Shown: in pieces, positions 17,691 to 27,001 of the stretch
Layout of the letters: each line of letters begins with the position of its first letter
How positions within the stretch are numbered: the stretch's first letter is position 1
From: JALYUA01 sp038229875
Lineage (GTDB): Bacteria > Acidobacteriota > Thermoanaerobaculia > UBA5066 > Gp7-AA6
Direction of reading: 5' to 3'
Assembly (NCBI GenBank): GCA_038229875.1
Contig: JBBROA010000004.1
Coordinates: 1-64,000, forward strand
Length of the DNA: 64,000 nt
Notes under the pieces: model-generated
What the model was told of the DNA's origin: nothing
Seen by the model: the letters and a program-made list of their open reading frames with translations, nothing else
The model's database searches: none
Translations under genes and position numbers: made by a program

Positions 17691-18320
17691 ATGACGCGCT
17701 CCCTGGAGTCCCTCGAGAGGCTCATCGAGGGGAACCGGCGGTTCGCCTCCGGCGCCCCGGAGTCGGCGAATCGACTGGGTCAGGACCGCCGGTTCGAGTT
17801 GATCGACAACCAGGAGCCGTTCGCGATCATCCTCGGGTGCTCCGACTCCCGCGTGCCCGCCGAGATCGTGTTCGACCAGGGCCTCGGAGATCTCTTCGTG
17901 ATCCGCGTCGCCGGCAACATCGTGGCGTCGTCTCAGGTGGGCAGCGTGGAGTTCGCCGCGGAGCGGTTCGGCACTCGTCTCGTGGTCGTTCTGGGGCACT
18001 CGAAGTGCGGGGCGGTCCTGGCGACCCTCGAAGACCTTCGCGACACGGACCCGTCACACTCGCGGCACCTTCGCGCGATCGTCGATCGGGTCCGGCCGCC
18101 CGTGGAAAAACTTCTCGCGGAGCGTGGACAGTGGGATCCCGAGGAGCTCGTCCGCCGCGCGGTGCGCGCCAACATCGAGGCGTCGACGGACCAACTGAGG
18201 CACGGCTCGCCTTTGCTCGAGAAGCTCATCCGCGACGACGGTCTGCTGGTCGTCGGGGCCGAATACGCGCTGCACACGGGCCTCGTCGAGTTCTTTTCCG
18301 AGGGCGGGGACACGCTCTGA
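17691..18320 (+). CDS. Beta-class carbonic anhydrase
   Basis: A 209-residue enzyme that interconverts CO2 and bicarbonate. Zinc ligands Cys50, His103 and Cys106 and the Asp52-Arg54 dyad are visible in GCSDSRVPAE and GHSKCGAV. The N-terminus (LERLIEGNRRFASG) and the C-terminal GAEYALHTGLVEFF are typical. No signal peptide, so cytosolic. It is probably transcribed separately, 37 bp after an acetyltransferase. Confidence 0.93.
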   Translation: MTRSLESLERLIEGNRRFASGAPESANRLGQDRRFELIDNQEPFAIILGCSDSRVPAEIVFDQGLGDLFVIRVAGNIVASSQVGSVEFAAERFGTRLVVVLGHSKCGAVLATLEDLRDTDPSHSRHLRAIVDRVRPPVEKLLAERGQWDPEELVRRAVRANIEASTDQLRHGSPLLEKLIRDDGLLVVGAEYALHTGLVEFFSEGGDTL

Positions 18321-18401
18321 CGTTGCGCACTCCGCTGGCGCGATCTCCCTGAAATATGCTCGGTTCCAAATCCGTACGATGTCAAAGAGGGAAGGGCATC
18401 C

Positions 18402-18890
18402 ATGCCTCGACGCGCTCAGTCACTCGCCGACCGGATCGAAGAAGGGGCCGTGGCTCTGGCCTCCTTCGCCGAAGGTGTCTCCGATTCGGAGTGGCGGACG
18501 CCCATGGCGAACGGTCAGGACCGGCGCCCGGTTGGCGTCGTCGTGCACCACGTCGCCAGCGTTTACCCGATCGAGATCGATCTCGCGAAGACGATCGCCG
18601 GAGGGAAGGCCGTGACCGACGTCACCTGGGAGGCCGTCGCCGACATGAACGCCGGACACGCCAGGGACCAGGCGGCGGCCGCGACGGCGGAGACGCTCGA
18701 GCTGCTGCGCCGAAACAGCCGTCAGGCCGCGGACGCGGTCCGGGCCTTGACCGACGACGAGCTCGACCGCGCGGCCCCGTTTTCGCTCGCGTTCGGGGCG
18801 CCGGTCACCTCCCAGTTCGTCATCGAGGACCACGCCCTGCGGCACAGCTGGCACCACCTCGCCCGCATCCGCGCCGCGCTCCGCCGATAA
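18402..18890 (+). CDS. DinB-family four-helix protein
   Basis: A 162-residue protein. RPVGVVVHHVASVYPIEIDL supplies the first helix histidine region and EDHALRHSWHHLARIRAALR the C-terminal His pair, as in DinB/mycothiol-transferase-like proteins. Sequence similarity to the DinB gene at 16.4 kb is low, so this is not a recent duplicate. Function unknown. Confidence 0.8.
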   Translation: MPRRAQSLADRIEEGAVALASFAEGVSDSEWRTPMANGQDRRPVGVVVHHVASVYPIEIDLAKTIAGGKAVTDVTWEAVADMNAGHARDQAAAATAETLELLRRNSRQAADAVRALTDDELDRAAPFSLAFGAPVTSQFVIEDHALRHSWHHLARIRAALRR

Positions 18891-18998
18891 CTGCGCCCGG
18901 GTCAGTCCCTGGCCCTCGCGGGCGAGTGCGGCGGGGGGTTTGGGGAGCCTCAGGGTCCGCTCGCGTTAGAATCATCGTTCCAATTCTGGAGGAGAACC

Positions 18999-19874
18999 AT
19001 GTCGCTTCTGGTCAAGTTCAACTTGATCTTGATCCTGTGTGTCGCCATCGCCCTCGTACCCGCTCACCTCATCACGCAGGACCTTCTTCAAAAGAACGCC
19101 CGATCCCAGGTCGTTCAGCACGCCCGCCTGATGATGCAGACCGCCCTCGCGACGCGGGGCTACACGAACAAGCAGATCAAGCCGCTGCTCGCCGGGCGAT
19201 TGAGCGAAGAGTTCCTGCCGCAGACCATTCCGGCGTATTCCGCGACGGAGATCTTCAACACGATCCGGGAGACGCACCCCGAGTACATGTACAAAGAGGC
19301 GACACTCAACCCGACCAATCCGCGCGACCGGACGGTCGACTGGGAAGCTGACGTGGTCAACGCCTTCCGGGCGGACACCAAGCTCCCGGAGATCATCGGC
19401 GAGCGGGACGCGCCTCTCGGGCGCGCGCTCTATCTGGCCCGGCCGATTACGATCACCGATCCCGGGTGCCTGTCCTGCCACACGAGTCCCGAGATGACTC
19501 CCGCCTCGGTCGTCAGGAGATACGGGACGGCCGGCGGATACGGATGGAAGCTGCACGAGATCATCGGCGCGCAGATCGTGTCCGTCCCGATGGCGGTCCC
19601 TCTCAACATGGCGCAGCAGGCGCATCGCGCGATGCTGGCGTCGCTCGTGGGAATCTTCGCGTTCATCCTCGTGCTATTGAACCTCCTGCTCTGGTTCTTC
19701 ATCATTCGCCCGATCCGGCGGTTGTCGCAGATGGCGGACGCGGTCTCGATGGGCAACCTCGAAGCGCCCGAAGTTTCGTTCAGAAACCAGGACGAGGTCG
19801 GCGTCCTCGCGGGATCGTTCAACCGGATGCGTATCAGTCTCGTGAAGGCCCTGAAAATGCTCGAAGAGGAGTAG
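18999..19874 (+). CDS. DUF3365 (Tll0287-like) haem-motif sensor with HAMP domain
   Basis: A 291-residue membrane protein. It has a TM helix at residues ~5-24, an extracytoplasmic DUF3365 domain at ~25-205 containing the c-type haem motif Cys157-Leu-Ser-Cys160-His161 (PGCLSCHTSPEM), a second TM at ~208-232, and a HAMP linker to ~285 (LSQMADAVSMGNLEAPEV). No output domain is attached. A Ser/Thr kinase gene starts 25 bp downstream, making it a plausible split redox or gas sensor-kinase pair. GGAGGAGAACC precedes the ATG. Confidence 0.87.
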   Translation: MSLLVKFNLILILCVAIALVPAHLITQDLLQKNARSQVVQHARLMMQTALATRGYTNKQIKPLLAGRLSEEFLPQTIPAYSATEIFNTIRETHPEYMYKEATLNPTNPRDRTVDWEADVVNAFRADTKLPEIIGERDAPLGRALYLARPITITDPGCLSCHTSPEMTPASVVRRYGTAGGYGWKLHEIIGAQIVSVPMAVPLNMAQQAHRAMLASLVGIFAFILVLLNLLLWFFIIRPIRRLSQMADAVSMGNLEAPEVSFRNQDEVGVLAGSFNRMRISLVKALKMLEEE

Positions 19875-19899
19875 GCAGGGTGTTTTATACGGGCGGCGT

Positions 19900-21144
<1,245 letters not shown>

Positions 21145-21476
21145 GTTCGTTCGACCGAAAGGCAGTCGCGATTTTTTCTTGCCTCCGCCCCTTCGCCCCA
21201 GGTCGAGCCTGCGGCCGATTCCGCAAATCTGGCCCTCGACGGAAGCGGCGGTGCGTCCGTCGGGCCTGACGTCGCAAGCACCCGGACGGTGACCGCGACC
21301 GGGACCGCCACGGCGACGCCCTTCGACCACACCGATCCTCTCGGCGACGGGCAATCCGACGACGACCCTCAAGATGACCGTCACGCCGAGGTGACGCTGA
21401 CGGCCGGTCGGGTCGGGCCGGCGACACAGGAACCGATCATCGGTAGACTGCGCGCCATCAGAAAGGGGACAACCCC
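21145..21476. other. Intergenic, no gene supported
   Basis: 332 bp between the kinase and a DoxX gene. A Thr-rich plus-strand reading and two minus-strand readings are open, but none has a ribosome site, a domain or a sensible end. CATCGGTAGACTGCG near 21,438 may belong to the DoxX promoter. Confidence 0.35.
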
Positions 21477-21923
21477 ATGAGAGACAGATCCGGGAACGGA
21501 CGGCCGGTTGACCCGGCGTGGGTGGCGCGCTGGAAGTCGTGGGCCCCGCAGATGTTGAGCGTGCTTCGGATCGTCTCCGCGTTCGTCTTCATGGTGTACG
21601 GGTCCTCCAAGCTCTTCGCGATTCCCGCCGCCGTCATGCCCGGCGGCGGTACCGCGCCGCTCAATTCCATTCCGGGTTTCGCGGGAGCGCTGGAGCTCGT
21701 CGGCGGCGTCCTGCTCTTCTTCGGACTGTTCACGCGCCCCGTCGCGTTCCTGTTGTCGGGGCAGATGGCGGTCGCGTACTTCATGGGGCATGCGCCGAAG
21801 GGACTGTGGCCCGCCTTGAACGGGGGAGCGCCCGCGGTGCTCTTCTGCTTCGTGTGGCTCTACGTCTCCGTCGCGGGACCGGGACCATGGAGCCTCGACG
21901 CCCTGCGTGAACGAAGCCGATGA
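21477..21923 (+). CDS. DoxX-family membrane protein
   Basis: A 148-residue protein with four TM helices. RIVSAFVFMVYGSSKLFAIP and LELVGGVLLFFGLFTRPVAFLLSGQMAVAYFM are classical DoxX signatures. GAAAGGGGACAACCCC precedes the ATG. Its last codons overlap the ATG of an acetyltransferase (ATGA), so the two form an operon. The role may be in redox homeostasis; not proven. Confidence 0.92.
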   Translation: MRDRSGNGRPVDPAWVARWKSWAPQMLSVLRIVSAFVFMVYGSSKLFAIPAAVMPGGGTAPLNSIPGFAGALELVGGVLLFFGLFTRPVAFLLSGQMAVAYFMGHAPKGLWPALNGGAPAVLFCFVWLYVSVAGPGPWSLDALRERSR

Positions 21924-22366
21924 TCGTGCGGGCGGTCTCGGCGGAAGATCGGAAGCAGTGGGAGCCGCTGTGGGCCGGGTACAACTTGTTCTACGGACGA
22001 ACGCTCCCGGAACAGATCACGGACGTCACCTGGGCCCGGTTTCTCCACCCCGACGAGCCGGTCCACGCGCTGGTCGCCGAAGGGGACGGCGCGCTCGTCG
22101 GCCTCGCCCACTACCTGTTCCACCGCAGCACGATCCTGATTTCTCCGATCTGCTATCTCCAGGACCTCTTCACCGCGGAGAGCGCCCGCGGTCAGGGGGT
22201 AGGACGCGCCCTGATCGAGGGCGTTTATCAGCGCGCGAAAGAGGGCGGGGCGGCGCGCGTGTATTGGCACACCCAGGAGACGAATGCGACCGCGATCAAG
22301 CTGTATGCCAGCATCGCCGAGCGCTCCGGATTCATCGTGTACCGCAAGATTTTCGAATCCCTTTGA
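21920..22366 (+). CDS. GNAT-family N-acetyltransferase
   Basis: A 148-residue acetyltransferase with acetyl-CoA loop LFTAESARGQGVGRALIEGVYQRA and YWHTQETNATAIKLYASIAE. The substrate is unknown. Translationally coupled to DoxX. The stop lies inside a 13-bp direct repeat (TTTGACGATTTGA at 22,362 and 22,378). Confidence 0.9.
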   Translation: MIVRAVSAEDRKQWEPLWAGYNLFYGRTLPEQITDVTWARFLHPDEPVHALVAEGDGALVGLAHYLFHRSTILISPICYLQDLFTAESARGQGVGRALIEGVYQRAKEGGAARVYWHTQETNATAIKLYASIAERSGFIVYRKIFESL

Positions 22367-22481
22367 CGATTTGAAGGTTTGACGATTTGACGGATGACGA
22401 GCCGGCCAGATGCGCGGTGCGCGGTGCGTGGTTGTTCCCGCGCGAACGCATCCGTGACATCGTTCCCGGCGGGAGGCCGCC

Positions 22482-23039
22482 ATGACAACCGTTCGGATCC
22501 GTTCCGCGCGTGCTCTCGCCGCCGCGGGTATTTTCGCCGGGGAGTGCTTGATGGCGTCGGCGTCGGCGTCGGCGCAGTCTGCGTCCGGAGCTACGGTCTC
22601 CCCCGCCGCACCGGTCCGGAAGGGAGCAGTCGTGAACACGAAAGCCACGGGAACCTTCGACGTGAAGCTCGAGCCGCAGCCGGCGGATGAGAAGGCGGGA
22701 GGCTCGGCGATCGGACGGCTGACCATCGAGAAGACGTTTCACGGCGGCCTCGAAGGTGCCAGCCGCGGACAGATGCTCGCGGCGAGCACGGCCACTTCCG
22801 GTTCGGCGGGGTACGTCGCGATCGAGCAGGTGACGGGAATGCTGGACGGACGCGCCGGGACGTTCGCCCTCCAGCACAGCGGCACGATGACCCGCGGCGC
22901 TCCGGAGCTCACCGTCACCGTGGTGCCGGATTCCGGCACGGGACAGCTCATCGGGCTCGCGGGAAAGATGACGATCCGGATCACGGACGGGAAACACTTT
23001 TACGAGCTCGAGTACACGCTTCCGCAGCCGCCCGTCTAG
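22482..23039 (+). CDS. Exported DUF3224-family protein
   Basis: A 185-residue protein with a signal peptide (about 1-32, with repeated Ala-Ser before the cut). The DUF3224 domain shows ATGTFDVKLEPQPADE, RLTIEKTFHGGLEGASRGQML, GYVAIEQVTGMLDGRAGTFA and a C-terminal HFYELEYTLP. DUF3224 is a small beta-barrel related to allene-oxide-cyclase-like folds with no known activity; most members are cytosolic, so secretion here is a variation. Confidence 0.87.
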   Translation: MTTVRIRSARALAAAGIFAGECLMASASASAQSASGATVSPAAPVRKGAVVNTKATGTFDVKLEPQPADEKAGGSAIGRLTIEKTFHGGLEGASRGQMLAASTATSGSAGYVAIEQVTGMLDGRAGTFALQHSGTMTRGAPELTVTVVPDSGTGQLIGLAGKMTIRITDGKHFYELEYTLPQPPV

Positions 23040-23042
23040 ATC

Positions 23043-23666
23043 TTGGGGGAACGCGCTCCGCGGATCGATCTCTCCCTCTTTGGCGGGATCGACATCTATC
23101 TCTTCGACCAGGTGCTGCGCGGGCGAATCCCGCCTTCGATGTCGCTGCTCGACGCCGGTTGCGGCCCCGGCCGGAATCTCGTGTTTTTCCTGAGCCAGGG
23201 GTACGAGGTGTCGGCGCTCGATCCGGACGCCGCGGCCGTCGCGTCGGCGCGGCGGCTGTTCGAGACGCTCGCGCCGGAGCTTCCCGCCTCGAACCTCCGG
23301 CAGGAGTCGGTTGAGTCGAGCAGCTTTCCGGACGAAGCAGCCCACGTCGTGATCAGCAGCGCGGTCCTCCACTTCGCGCGCGACGAGCGCCACTTCCGCG
23401 GGATGCTCGACGGAAGCTGGCGCCTCGTCCGGCGCGGCGGGTTCCTGTTCTGCCGGCTCGCCTCTTCCATTGGGATGGAGTCGCGTGTCGCGCCGCTGCC
23501 CGGCGGCCGGTTCCGGCTGCCGGACGGCAGCGCCCGCTATCTTGTCGACGAGAGGGGCCTCCTCGATCTGACGGCCGAGCTCGGAGGACGGCTTCTCGAT
23601 CCCCTGAAGACGACGGTGGTGCAGGATCAGCGCTGCATGACCACCTGGGTGGTGGAAAAGCCGTGA
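23043..23666 (+). CDS. Class I SAM-dependent methyltransferase
   Basis: A 207-residue protein. The SAM motif I is LLDAGCGPGRNLVFFL with motif II acidic residue in SALDPDAAAV; VISSAVLHFARDERHF marks the post-core strand. The substrate is unknown; the class resembles tellurite-resistance TehB-like small methyltransferases. The start is a TTG 3 bp after the DUF3224 stop, implying an operon. Confidence 0.87.
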   Translation: MGERAPRIDLSLFGGIDIYLFDQVLRGRIPPSMSLLDAGCGPGRNLVFFLSQGYEVSALDPDAAAVASARRLFETLAPELPASNLRQESVESSSFPDEAAHVVISSAVLHFARDERHFRGMLDGSWRLVRRGGFLFCRLASSIGMESRVAPLPGGRFRLPDGSARYLVDERGLLDLTAELGGRLLDPLKTTVVQDQRCMTTWVVEKP

Positions 23667-23717
23667 CGGCGGCAGCCGCGGATTGCACGCTTGTCCTGCT
23701 TTTCATACGCTGGCCCC

Positions 23718-24170
23718 ATGCAGACACTCTTTAATCCCGCGGGGCGGCAGCCCATCCTCGACCGGCTCGCGCGTCTGTCACCGACCGCGTCGAGGCAGTG
23801 GGGAAAGATGGACGCGGGCCAGATGCTGGCGCATTGTTCGAAGGCCCTCTCCGTCGCGATCGGGGACGAGACTCGGAAACAGGCGCTGATAGGCAGGATC
23901 CTGTCTCCGTTCGTGAAGGCTTCGATCCTCGGTGAAAAACCGTTCAGCCGGAATTCCCCGACCGATCCCACTTTCGTCATGACGGGGAGCAGCAAGGACT
24001 TCGAGCAGGAGAAGCGGCGGCTGACCGAATTGATCGATCGCTTCGCCGCGGCCGGGCCCGAGCAGGCGGGACGGCAGGTGCACTCATTTTTCGGAAAGCT
24101 GGCCGGCAACGACTGGGGTGTGCTGATGCTCAAGCATCTCGATCACCACCTGCGGCAGTTCGGGGCCTGA
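23718..24170 (+). CDS. DUF1569-family protein
   Basis: A 150-residue helical protein. RLARLSPTASRQWGKMDAGQMLAHCSKAL and the terminal LMLKHLDHHLRQFG are typical of DUF1569, which is a DinB-like four-helix fold with histidines at the usual metal positions. Function unknown. The start is the ATG before QTLFNPAGRQPIL. With five DinB proteins, it makes a sixth gene of this fold in the window. Confidence 0.85.
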   Translation: MQTLFNPAGRQPILDRLARLSPTASRQWGKMDAGQMLAHCSKALSVAIGDETRKQALIGRILSPFVKASILGEKPFSRNSPTDPTFVMTGSSKDFEQEKRRLTELIDRFAAAGPEQAGRQVHSFFGKLAGNDWGVLMLKHLDHHLRQFGA

Positions 24171-24184
24171 CGAACGGAAACCGC

Positions 24185-24577
24185 GTGAGGGCGACCCGAC
24201 GGCCTGGCGGGACAGGCGGGGCAGGCGGGGCAGCCCGGCCGGAGGACGGCTACACGAAGATCTACCGGGTGGTTGCTCGGATTCCGCCGGGGCGCGTCGC
24301 CACGTACGGGCAGGTGGCGGTCCTCGCGGGCGTCCCGGGACAGGCGCGGCTCGTCGGTTACGCCCTCCATGCCCTCGACGAAGGGAACCGGCTGCCCTGG
24401 CATCGCGTCATCAACGCTCAGGGGCGGATCAGTCCGCGTTCCGGAAGCGACGTTCCCATGCATGTGGTTCAGCGGCGGCGGCTGGAGCGCGAGCGCGTGA
24501 CTTTCGACGACGCCGGCCGGATCCCGCTCGAGAGATTCCGGTGGAAAGGGCGATCGGGGCGATCGGGCCGACGATGA
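24185..24577 (+). CDS. Alkyltransferase-like protein (ATL; MGMT family without reactive Cys)
   Basis: A 130-residue protein matching the DNA-binding domain of O6-alkylguanine-DNA alkyltransferase (IYRVVARIPPGRVATYGQVA, VGYALHAL). The active-site PCHR is PWHR: Trp72 replaces the alkyl-accepting Cys. This is the defining change of ATL proteins, which bind O6-alkylguanine and recruit nucleotide excision repair instead of repairing directly. The start is a GTG and the stop overlaps the next ATG (ATGA). Confidence 0.9.
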   Translation: MRATRRPGGTGGAGGAARPEDGYTKIYRVVARIPPGRVATYGQVAVLAGVPGQARLVGYALHALDEGNRLPWHRVINAQGRISPRSGSDVPMHVVQRRRLERERVTFDDAGRIPLERFRWKGRSGRSGRR

Positions 24578-25131
24578 TCGTTTTCGAGACCGAGCGCCTG
24601 GTGCTCCGCCGTGTGACGGAGGAGGACGCGCCGTTCATCCTGGAGCTCTTGAACGACCCCGACTGGCTCCGATACATCGGCGACAGGAAAGTGCGGACGC
24701 TCGAAGACGCCCGCGGCTACATCCAGACGGGGCCGATGGCGATGTATGCCCGGCATGGCTTGGGCCTCTACCTGACGGAATTGAAGGACGGGGGTGCGCC
24801 GATCGGACTGTGCGGGCTGCTCCGCCGCGACGGGCTCGCCGATCCGGACATTGGCTTCGCGTTTCTGCCGGCGTTTCGAGGACGGGGATACGCGTCCGAA
24901 GCCGCCGCGGCGACGCTCGAGTACGCGAAGAACACGCTGAGCCTCAAGAAGGTGGTGGCGATTACGTCGCCCGACAACGGGAGATCCGGGCGGTTGCTCG
25001 ACAAGCTCGGAATGCGATTCGAACGCATGATCCGCCTCGCCCCGGAAGCGGACGAAGTGAAGCTGTTCTCTCCGGCCGTTCGGGCGGCGGAGTCAACGAC
25101 ACCAGCGCACGCGCGCAAGGAGCAGAGATGA
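24574..25131 (+). CDS. RimJ/RimL-type GNAT acetyltransferase
   Basis: A 185-residue protein. The N-terminal strand IVFETERLVLRRVTEEDAPF, the segment FLPAFRGRGYASEAAAATLEY and the terminal TSPDNGRSGRLLDKLGMRFE are characteristic of the RimJ/RimL subgroup. Translationally coupled to the ATL gene upstream; it overlaps the next ATG by 4 bp. The target could be protein N-termini or small amines. Confidence 0.9.
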   Translation: MIVFETERLVLRRVTEEDAPFILELLNDPDWLRYIGDRKVRTLEDARGYIQTGPMAMYARHGLGLYLTELKDGGAPIGLCGLLRRDGLADPDIGFAFLPAFRGRGYASEAAAATLEYAKNTLSLKKVVAITSPDNGRSGRLLDKLGMRFERMIRLAPEADEVKLFSPAVRAAESTTPAHARKEQR

Positions 25132-25613
25132 AGAATCGGACTGTGCCAAGGAGGATCGTCCTGGCCGGCGTGTCGATCCTGGTCGCCGCGTGCGCAATGT
25201 CCGCGGAAGAGACGCGGCCGGCGCGCCGCAGCAAGGAAAAGGCGATCCGCGAGCTCATGGCGATCACGGGCGCATCCAACATGGGCCGCCAGGTCATGGA
25301 GCAAATGCGGCCCGCCCTCCTCCAAGCGGTCCCCGGAATTCCGGATTCGTTCTGGGACGAGTTCATGTCGGAGGTTCGGATGGACGAGCTGACGGACCTG
25401 GTGGTGCCGATCTACGCGAAGTACTTCACCTCCGACGAGCTCGAGCAGCTGATCGCGTTCAACAAGACGCCGCTCGGCCGGAAGGTGATCGCGACCATGC
25501 CGTCTCTGATGAAGGAGTCGATGGCGGCCGGGCAGGCCTGGGGGCGCGCGCTCGGCGAACGTGCTTACCGCAAAGCGCAGGAGAGGGCCCCGAAGCCGGA
25601 GTCCGGCCGCTGA
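25128..25613 (+). CDS. DUF2059-family lipoprotein-like protein
   Basis: A 161-residue exported protein. The N-terminus has a signal with a possible lipobox (LVAAC at about residue 22). The DUF2059 domain covers IRELMAITGASNMGRQVMEQ through VPIYAKYFTSDELEQLIAFNKTPLGRKVI. The function of DUF2059 is unknown. It is the last gene of an ATL-GNAT-DUF2059 overlapping operon; its ATG overlaps the GNAT stop. Confidence 0.85.
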   Translation: MKNRTVPRRIVLAGVSILVAACAMSAEETRPARRSKEKAIRELMAITGASNMGRQVMEQMRPALLQAVPGIPDSFWDEFMSEVRMDELTDLVVPIYAKYFTSDELEQLIAFNKTPLGRKVIATMPSLMKESMAAGQAWGRALGERAYRKAQERAPKPESGR

Positions 25614-25644
25614 AAGGTCGCGGCACTGCTGCCCGCGTGAAGCC

Positions 25645-25905
25645 ATGGGGCTGATCCTGTTTTCCTGCCGCGGCGGCGCGATCGCGCTGCCGGCCCGCGG
25701 GCCGGCGCTCGTCGGCCGCGAGGATGGCGGAAATCTCATCGTCAATCCTCTCCGGCCGGTGTGGGAAAGAAGCGAGCTCGAGGCAGACGAGCTGGCCGCC
25801 TGGACCTTCCTCGTCGCCGCCACGACGCGCGCGATCGCGAGAGCGGAGAGTGCCGTCGGTCCGCGGGCTCCCGCTAGACTCTCAACGCGATGCTTCAACT
25901 CATGA
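25645..25905 (+). CDS. Small hypothetical protein
   Basis: An 86-codon reading beginning MGLILFSCRGGAIALPARG with a plausible central region (GGNLIVNPLRPVWERSELEA, LAAWTFLVAATTRAIARAES). The codon pattern is coding-like, but the last ~15 residues look like run-through and no ribosome site is obvious. No family is recognised; it could also be a truncated gene. Confidence 0.4.
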   Translation: MGLILFSCRGGAIALPARGPALVGREDGGNLIVNPLRPVWERSELEADELAAWTFLVAATTRAIARAESAVGPRAPARLSTRCFNS

Positions 25906-25962
25906 CTCTCAATTCTCGACGCTCGACGCAGAACGCTCAACCTTCTTCCCCCCGGAGGTCCC

Positions 25963-26393
25963 TTGAAGCCCGTCTTCCTCGCGTTCATCCTCGCTGGCGC
26001 CGCCGCATTCGCCGGCGCCGCCGAACCGGCCGCCGCCAATGAAGAGCAGGCGATTCGCGCGGTCGTCGGCGACTACCTTCATGGCCTGAAGTTCAACGAC
26101 GTCGCTGGCCTGCAGCGCGCGTTCTGGTCCGGCGCGAATCTCTTCTGGGTGAAGAAGTCGGGGAGCTCGGGCAGCTGACCCAGGCCGACTGGTACAAGGG
26201 CTTCGCCGCGAGCGCCGGGAAAGAAGAGGCGGGCGATCTGCGCATTGTCGCGATCGACATTGCCGGAAACGCGGCGTCGGTGAAGGTCCAGGAGGATTAT
26301 GAAAAGTCGCGATACATCGACTACCTCTCGCTCCTGAAGGTTGGTGGCGGGTGGAAGATTGTCGCCAAGATCTATACGGTGGAGCCGCGTTGA
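25963..26393 (+). pseudogene. Exported NTF2/lumazine-binding-like protein with a single frameshift
   Basis: The 5' part gives a signal peptide (MKPVFLAFILAGAAAFAGA) and EQAIRAVVGDYLHGLKFND...LFWVKKSG, then runs to an early stop at 26,178. In the frame one base away, from 26,163, it continues perfectly as ELGQLTQADWYKGFAASAG, then AASVKVQEDYEKSRYIDYLSL and GGGWKIVAKIYTVEPR, ending at TGA 26,393. A missing G in the GGGG run at 26,160-26,163 would restore about 143 residues. Such proteins belong to the putative lumazine-binding branch of the NTF2/SnoaL fold. Sequencing error or very recent mutation. Confidence 0.7.
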
Positions 26394-26460
26394 GGGCGGG
26401 ACCCGCGGCGCCGGCGCTCGTCTGCCTCCAGCCGTGTCACGGCGAGAAGAAAGAGAGATC

Positions 26461-26928
26461 ATGCCGGATCTGATCCACGATCGCCTGAAGAGTCGAAGGA
26501 TCGAGCTGCCGTCGCCGAGCGCACCGGGGGCGAATTACGTCCCGTACGTTCGGTCCGGGAATCTCGTTTTCCTGACGGGTCAGCTCTCGCAATGGAACGG
26601 CGAGAGGCGGTTCGTGGGAAAGCTCGGGAGGGAATTCGGTGTCCCGGAAGGTCAGCAGGCGGCGCGGCTCTGCGCCTTGAACCTCCTGGCCCATCTCGAT
26701 TCCGCGCTGGGAGGCGACCTCGACCGCGTCCGGCGTTGCGTGAAGGTCGCCGGCTTCGTGAACTCGACGCCCGACTTCACCGCGCAATCTCAGGTGATCA
26801 ATGGCGCGTCGGATCTCATTCTCGAGGTGTTCGAGGAGGCCGGCCGTCACGCGCGGATGGCGGTGGGCGTCGTCGCACTGCCCTATGACGTCGCGGTCGA
26901 AGTGGAAGCGATCTTCGAGGTGAGCTGA
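26461..26928 (+). CDS. RidA/YjgF-family protein
   Basis: A 155-residue protein of the Rid superfamily (LVFLTGQLSQWNGERRFVGK, VKVAGFVNSTPDFTAQSQVI, GRHARMAVGVVALPYDVAVE). It matches the longer YjgF/chorismate-mutase-like branch. The canonical RidA Arg that attacks 2-aminoacrylate is in the GRHARMAVGV segment, so imine deaminase activity is possible. It starts at an ATG after GAAGAAAGAGAG. Confidence 0.9.
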   Translation: MPDLIHDRLKSRRIELPSPSAPGANYVPYVRSGNLVFLTGQLSQWNGERRFVGKLGREFGVPEGQQAARLCALNLLAHLDSALGGDLDRVRRCVKVAGFVNSTPDFTAQSQVINGASDLILEVFEEAGRHARMAVGVVALPYDVAVEVEAIFEVS

Positions 26929-27001
26929 GGAGGATCCTTCCATACCGTGGGAGACGAATCGGGTTTCGGCGTCTCGGAGGGCGAGGGCGTTTGATACGCT
27001 C

